Origin: Thermococcus sp.
GTDB taxonomy: Archaea; Methanobacteriota_B; Thermococci; Thermococcales; Thermococcaceae
Reading direction: 5' to 3'
DNA: 7,223 nucleotides
Assembly: GCA_015522395.1 (NCBI GenBank)
Contig: WAMH01000204.1
Span: forward strand, 1-7,223
How positions within the stretch are numbered: the stretch's first letter is position 1; each line of letters opens with the position of its first letter. The notes below the pieces were generated by a model, which saw only the letters and a program-made list of their open reading frames with translations, was not told where the DNA came from and ran no database searches. This document shows positions 6,129-7,223 of the stretch, one piece after another. Made by a program: the position numbers and the translations under genes.

Positions 6129-6602
6129 CTACAGGTCAAGCCTCAGCCTTCTGTCCCCCGGCACGTAGTTTATCAGCCTTCCTTCTTTGGCCTTCGCCGA
6201 GCCGAGGAAGTAGGAGCGCCACTTGACTATCACCCAGCCGTGGAGTTCTCTGTCCCCTATCTCAACGCTCTCGCCAGCTAAATAGCGCCTTGCCCTTTCG
6301 TCGTCCAGTTCAACGACGTTCTTCGTCGCCCTCGGCCCAACGAGAAAGCTCCCCTCGATGCTGAGCCTTATCCCGTCGCTCTCGATCCTCGCGAAATAGA
6401 CGCCCTGCCTGTCCGGCCCTTTAATCTCAAGGGTGCACGGCTTCCAGGCGTAGACCTTGTGGTACCTCCCCCGTATCTCGTAGACCAGATCGGGAGCGTA
6501 GCCGTAGTTCTCGATGAGGAGTCTCTTCACCAGCCCGGTATCGTCCGTCCTTCTAACCTCCTCTCTCGGATTTCTTGGGGTTTCATTGCTCTCTCCGCTC
6601 AT
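6129..6602 (-). CDS. PUA-like RNA-binding protein matching the C-terminal domain of RsmF/NOL1-type methyltransferases
   Basis: The 157-residue protein starts with a polar, charged tail (1-22), then a segment LVKRLLIENYGY (24-35) and a PUA-like domain. Family-typical elements are ELDDERARRYLAGESV (98-113), the GWVIVKW strand (122-128) and the end FLGSAKAKEGRLINYVPGDR (132-151), which resembles the 'plG.gk..g.lKN.yP..lR' ending of the RsmF PUA-like domain (Pfam Methyltranf_PUA as I recall it). In many organisms this domain is fused behind the m5C methyltransferase; here it is a separate gene whose ATG overlaps the stop codon of the methyltransferase (ATGA). The start at 6602 is chosen over a longer frame to 6716 because GGAGG lies 7 nt upstream and the extension would run through the methyltransferase gene. 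The likely role is to bind RNA and position the substrate for its neighbour; the target RNA is unknown. Confidence 0.85.
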   Translation of the reverse strand: MSGESNETPRNPREEVRRTDDTGLVKRLLIENYGYAPDLVYEIRGRYHKVYAWKPCTLEIKGPDRQGVYFARIESDGIRLSIEGSFLVGPRATKNVVELDDERARRYLAGESVEIGDRELHGWVIVKWRSYFLGSAKAKEGRLINYVPGDRRLRLDL

Positions 6603-7223
6603 TCGCTTCCCTCCGGCTTGGTTATCTTTGCTATGAAGAACGCCTCGGTGTCGTTGTCGTTCGGGTGTATGCGCAGGGCCTTCTTCAGCTCTGGTGAGTA
6701 CTCTTTCCCCTCCCATTCTAAGACGGGTGCGCTCGTCCTCACGGGAAGCTTTATCGGCTCGAGCCTCGCGTCCGTTTTCCTGAGGAGGTAGTCAACCACT
6801 TCTTCGTTTTCCAGGGGATCTATCGTGCAGGTTGAGTAGACGAGCGTCCCCCCGGGTTTCAAGGCTTCATAGGCCGCCCTTATGAGCCTCTTTTGGATGT
6901 TCATGTAGCGGACGACTGTCTTCATGCTCCACTCCTCTAAAAAGCGCCACTTCTTCCTTATCATCCCCACAGAGGAGCACGGCGCATCGAGGAGTACTCT
7001 GTCGAAGGCCTTCTTGAAGCGGGCGAAGTAGGCCCCGTCCTTCGTGGTGACGCGCGCTATCAAAACGCCCATCCTGTTGAGGTTGGCAATGAGGACGTTG
7101 GCCCTGCTCAGCTTGGGGTCGTTTGCTATTATACAGCCTTCGTTCTCCATGTACTGCGCTATTTGTCCGGTCTTGGAGCCGGGAGCGGCGGCCATGTCCA
7201 GAATCAACTCATCCGGTCTGGGA
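6599..7223 (-). CDS. RNA cytosine-5 methyltransferase, RsmB/RsmF/NSUN family, 5' part cut by right window edge
   Basis: Enzymes of this family use S-adenosylmethionine to make m5C in tRNA or rRNA. The reading frame is open to the right edge, where PRPDE precedes LILDMAAAPGSKT, so the track from a TTG at 7207 is not a true start; the N-terminal substrate-binding part lies beyond the window. Motifs seen are the SAM-binding LDMAAAPGSKTGQIA (motif I), LLDAPCSSVG (motif IV, DAPCS) and YSTCTIDPLENEE (motif VI, whose Cys is the usual catalytic nucleophile), followed by the family's closing segment RIHPNDNDTEAFFIAKI. Both cysteines typical of m5C RNA enzymes are present. The protein ends just after this core, without the PUA-like domain, which is encoded by the next gene. 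Thermococcales have several paralogues, so I cannot say whether the target is tRNA or rRNA. Confidence 0.95.
   Translation of the reverse strand, partial: PRPDELILDMAAAPGSKTGQIAQYMENEGCIIANDPKLSRANVLIANLNRMGVLIARVTTKDGAYFARFKKAFDRVLLDAPCSSVGMIRKKWRFLEEWSMKTVVRYMNIQKRLIRAAYEALKPGGTLVYSTCTIDPLENEEVVDYLLRKTDARLEPIKLPVRTSAPVLEWEGKEYSPELKKALRIHPNDNDTEAFFIAKITKPEGSE
6610..6614 (-). promoter_or_regulatory. Ribosome binding site of the PUA-like gene, inside the methyltransferase gene
   Basis: GGAGG on the minus strand stands 7 nt before the ATG at 6600-6602, within the last codons of the methyltransferase gene. With the ATGA stop/start overlap it points to coupled translation of the two proteins and decides the short start of the PUA-like gene. 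Confidence 0.8.

Noticed and set aside
5771..6226. 151-codon plus-strand frame across the rtcB start and the gap before it
   Set aside because: It is antisense to the RtcB N-extein and the end of the PUA-like gene, and its product looks like no known family. It is a shadow frame.
6603..6716. N-terminal extension of the PUA-like protein to an upstream start at 6716
   Set aside because: The extra 38 residues would overlap the methyltransferase core in another frame, while the ATG at 6602 has an ideal GGAGG and an ATGA overlap.
1..7223. CRISPR array, tRNA or rRNA gene, insertion sequence
   Set aside because: No spaced direct repeats, no cloverleaf or rRNA-like segment and no transposase frame is visible; nearly the whole window is protein coding.

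Overview
The window looks like a chromosomal segment of a hyperthermophilic archaeon of the order Thermococcales, most likely Thermococcus. The evidence is a group II chaperonin (thermosome) N-terminus of the Thermococcus/Pyrococcus type, a free-standing Bud32 kinase of the KEOPS complex, an RtcB RNA ligase interrupted by an intein at the site I recall from Pyrococcus RtcB, archaeal TATA/BRE-like promoters, GGAGG ribosome binding sites and very tight gene packing. The family and genus assignment rests on recognised protein families, not on a database search.

Layout. Positions 1-152 (minus) hold the first 50 codons of a thermosome subunit. It is divided from the divergent, plus-strand bud32 gene (start 324 or 333, end 1001) by an AT-rich promoter region. 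bud32 converges on a minus-strand cluster, and its stop codon overlaps the stop codon of the last gene of that cluster. Reading that cluster in its own direction (right to left), the genes are: an RNA cytosine-5 methyltransferase of the NSUN/RsmB-RsmF class, cut by the right window edge (7223 to 6599); a small protein matching the PUA-like C-terminal domain of RsmF-type methyltransferases, overlapping it by ATGA (6602-6129); a 61-nt gap with a promoter; rtcB with a 458-residue intein (6067-3254); moaC (3227-2760); and a MutS-superfamily ATPase (2728-998).

How the genes relate. Three of the recognised functions concern tRNA or other RNA: Bud32 serves t6A synthesis, RtcB seals tRNA exon halves and broken RNAs, and the NSUN-like enzyme makes m5C. 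The methyltransferase and the PUA-like protein probably act together as a split two-subunit version of what other organisms carry as one polypeptide. moaC (molybdopterin, here probably tungstopterin, synthesis) and the MutS-like ATPase follow rtcB with gaps of 26 and 31 nt and are probably co-transcribed with it, without an obvious functional link.

The most notable element is the rtcB intein. It carries intact-looking protein-splicing and LAGLIDADG endonuclease motifs, is visibly richer in A+T than its host gene, and is inserted directly before the metal-binding active-site cysteine, so the ligase cannot be active until splicing is complete. I did not find a clearly undescribed system. The most useful leads are the intein/active-site coupling, the split methyltransferase, and the MutS-like protein without a mismatch-recognition domain.
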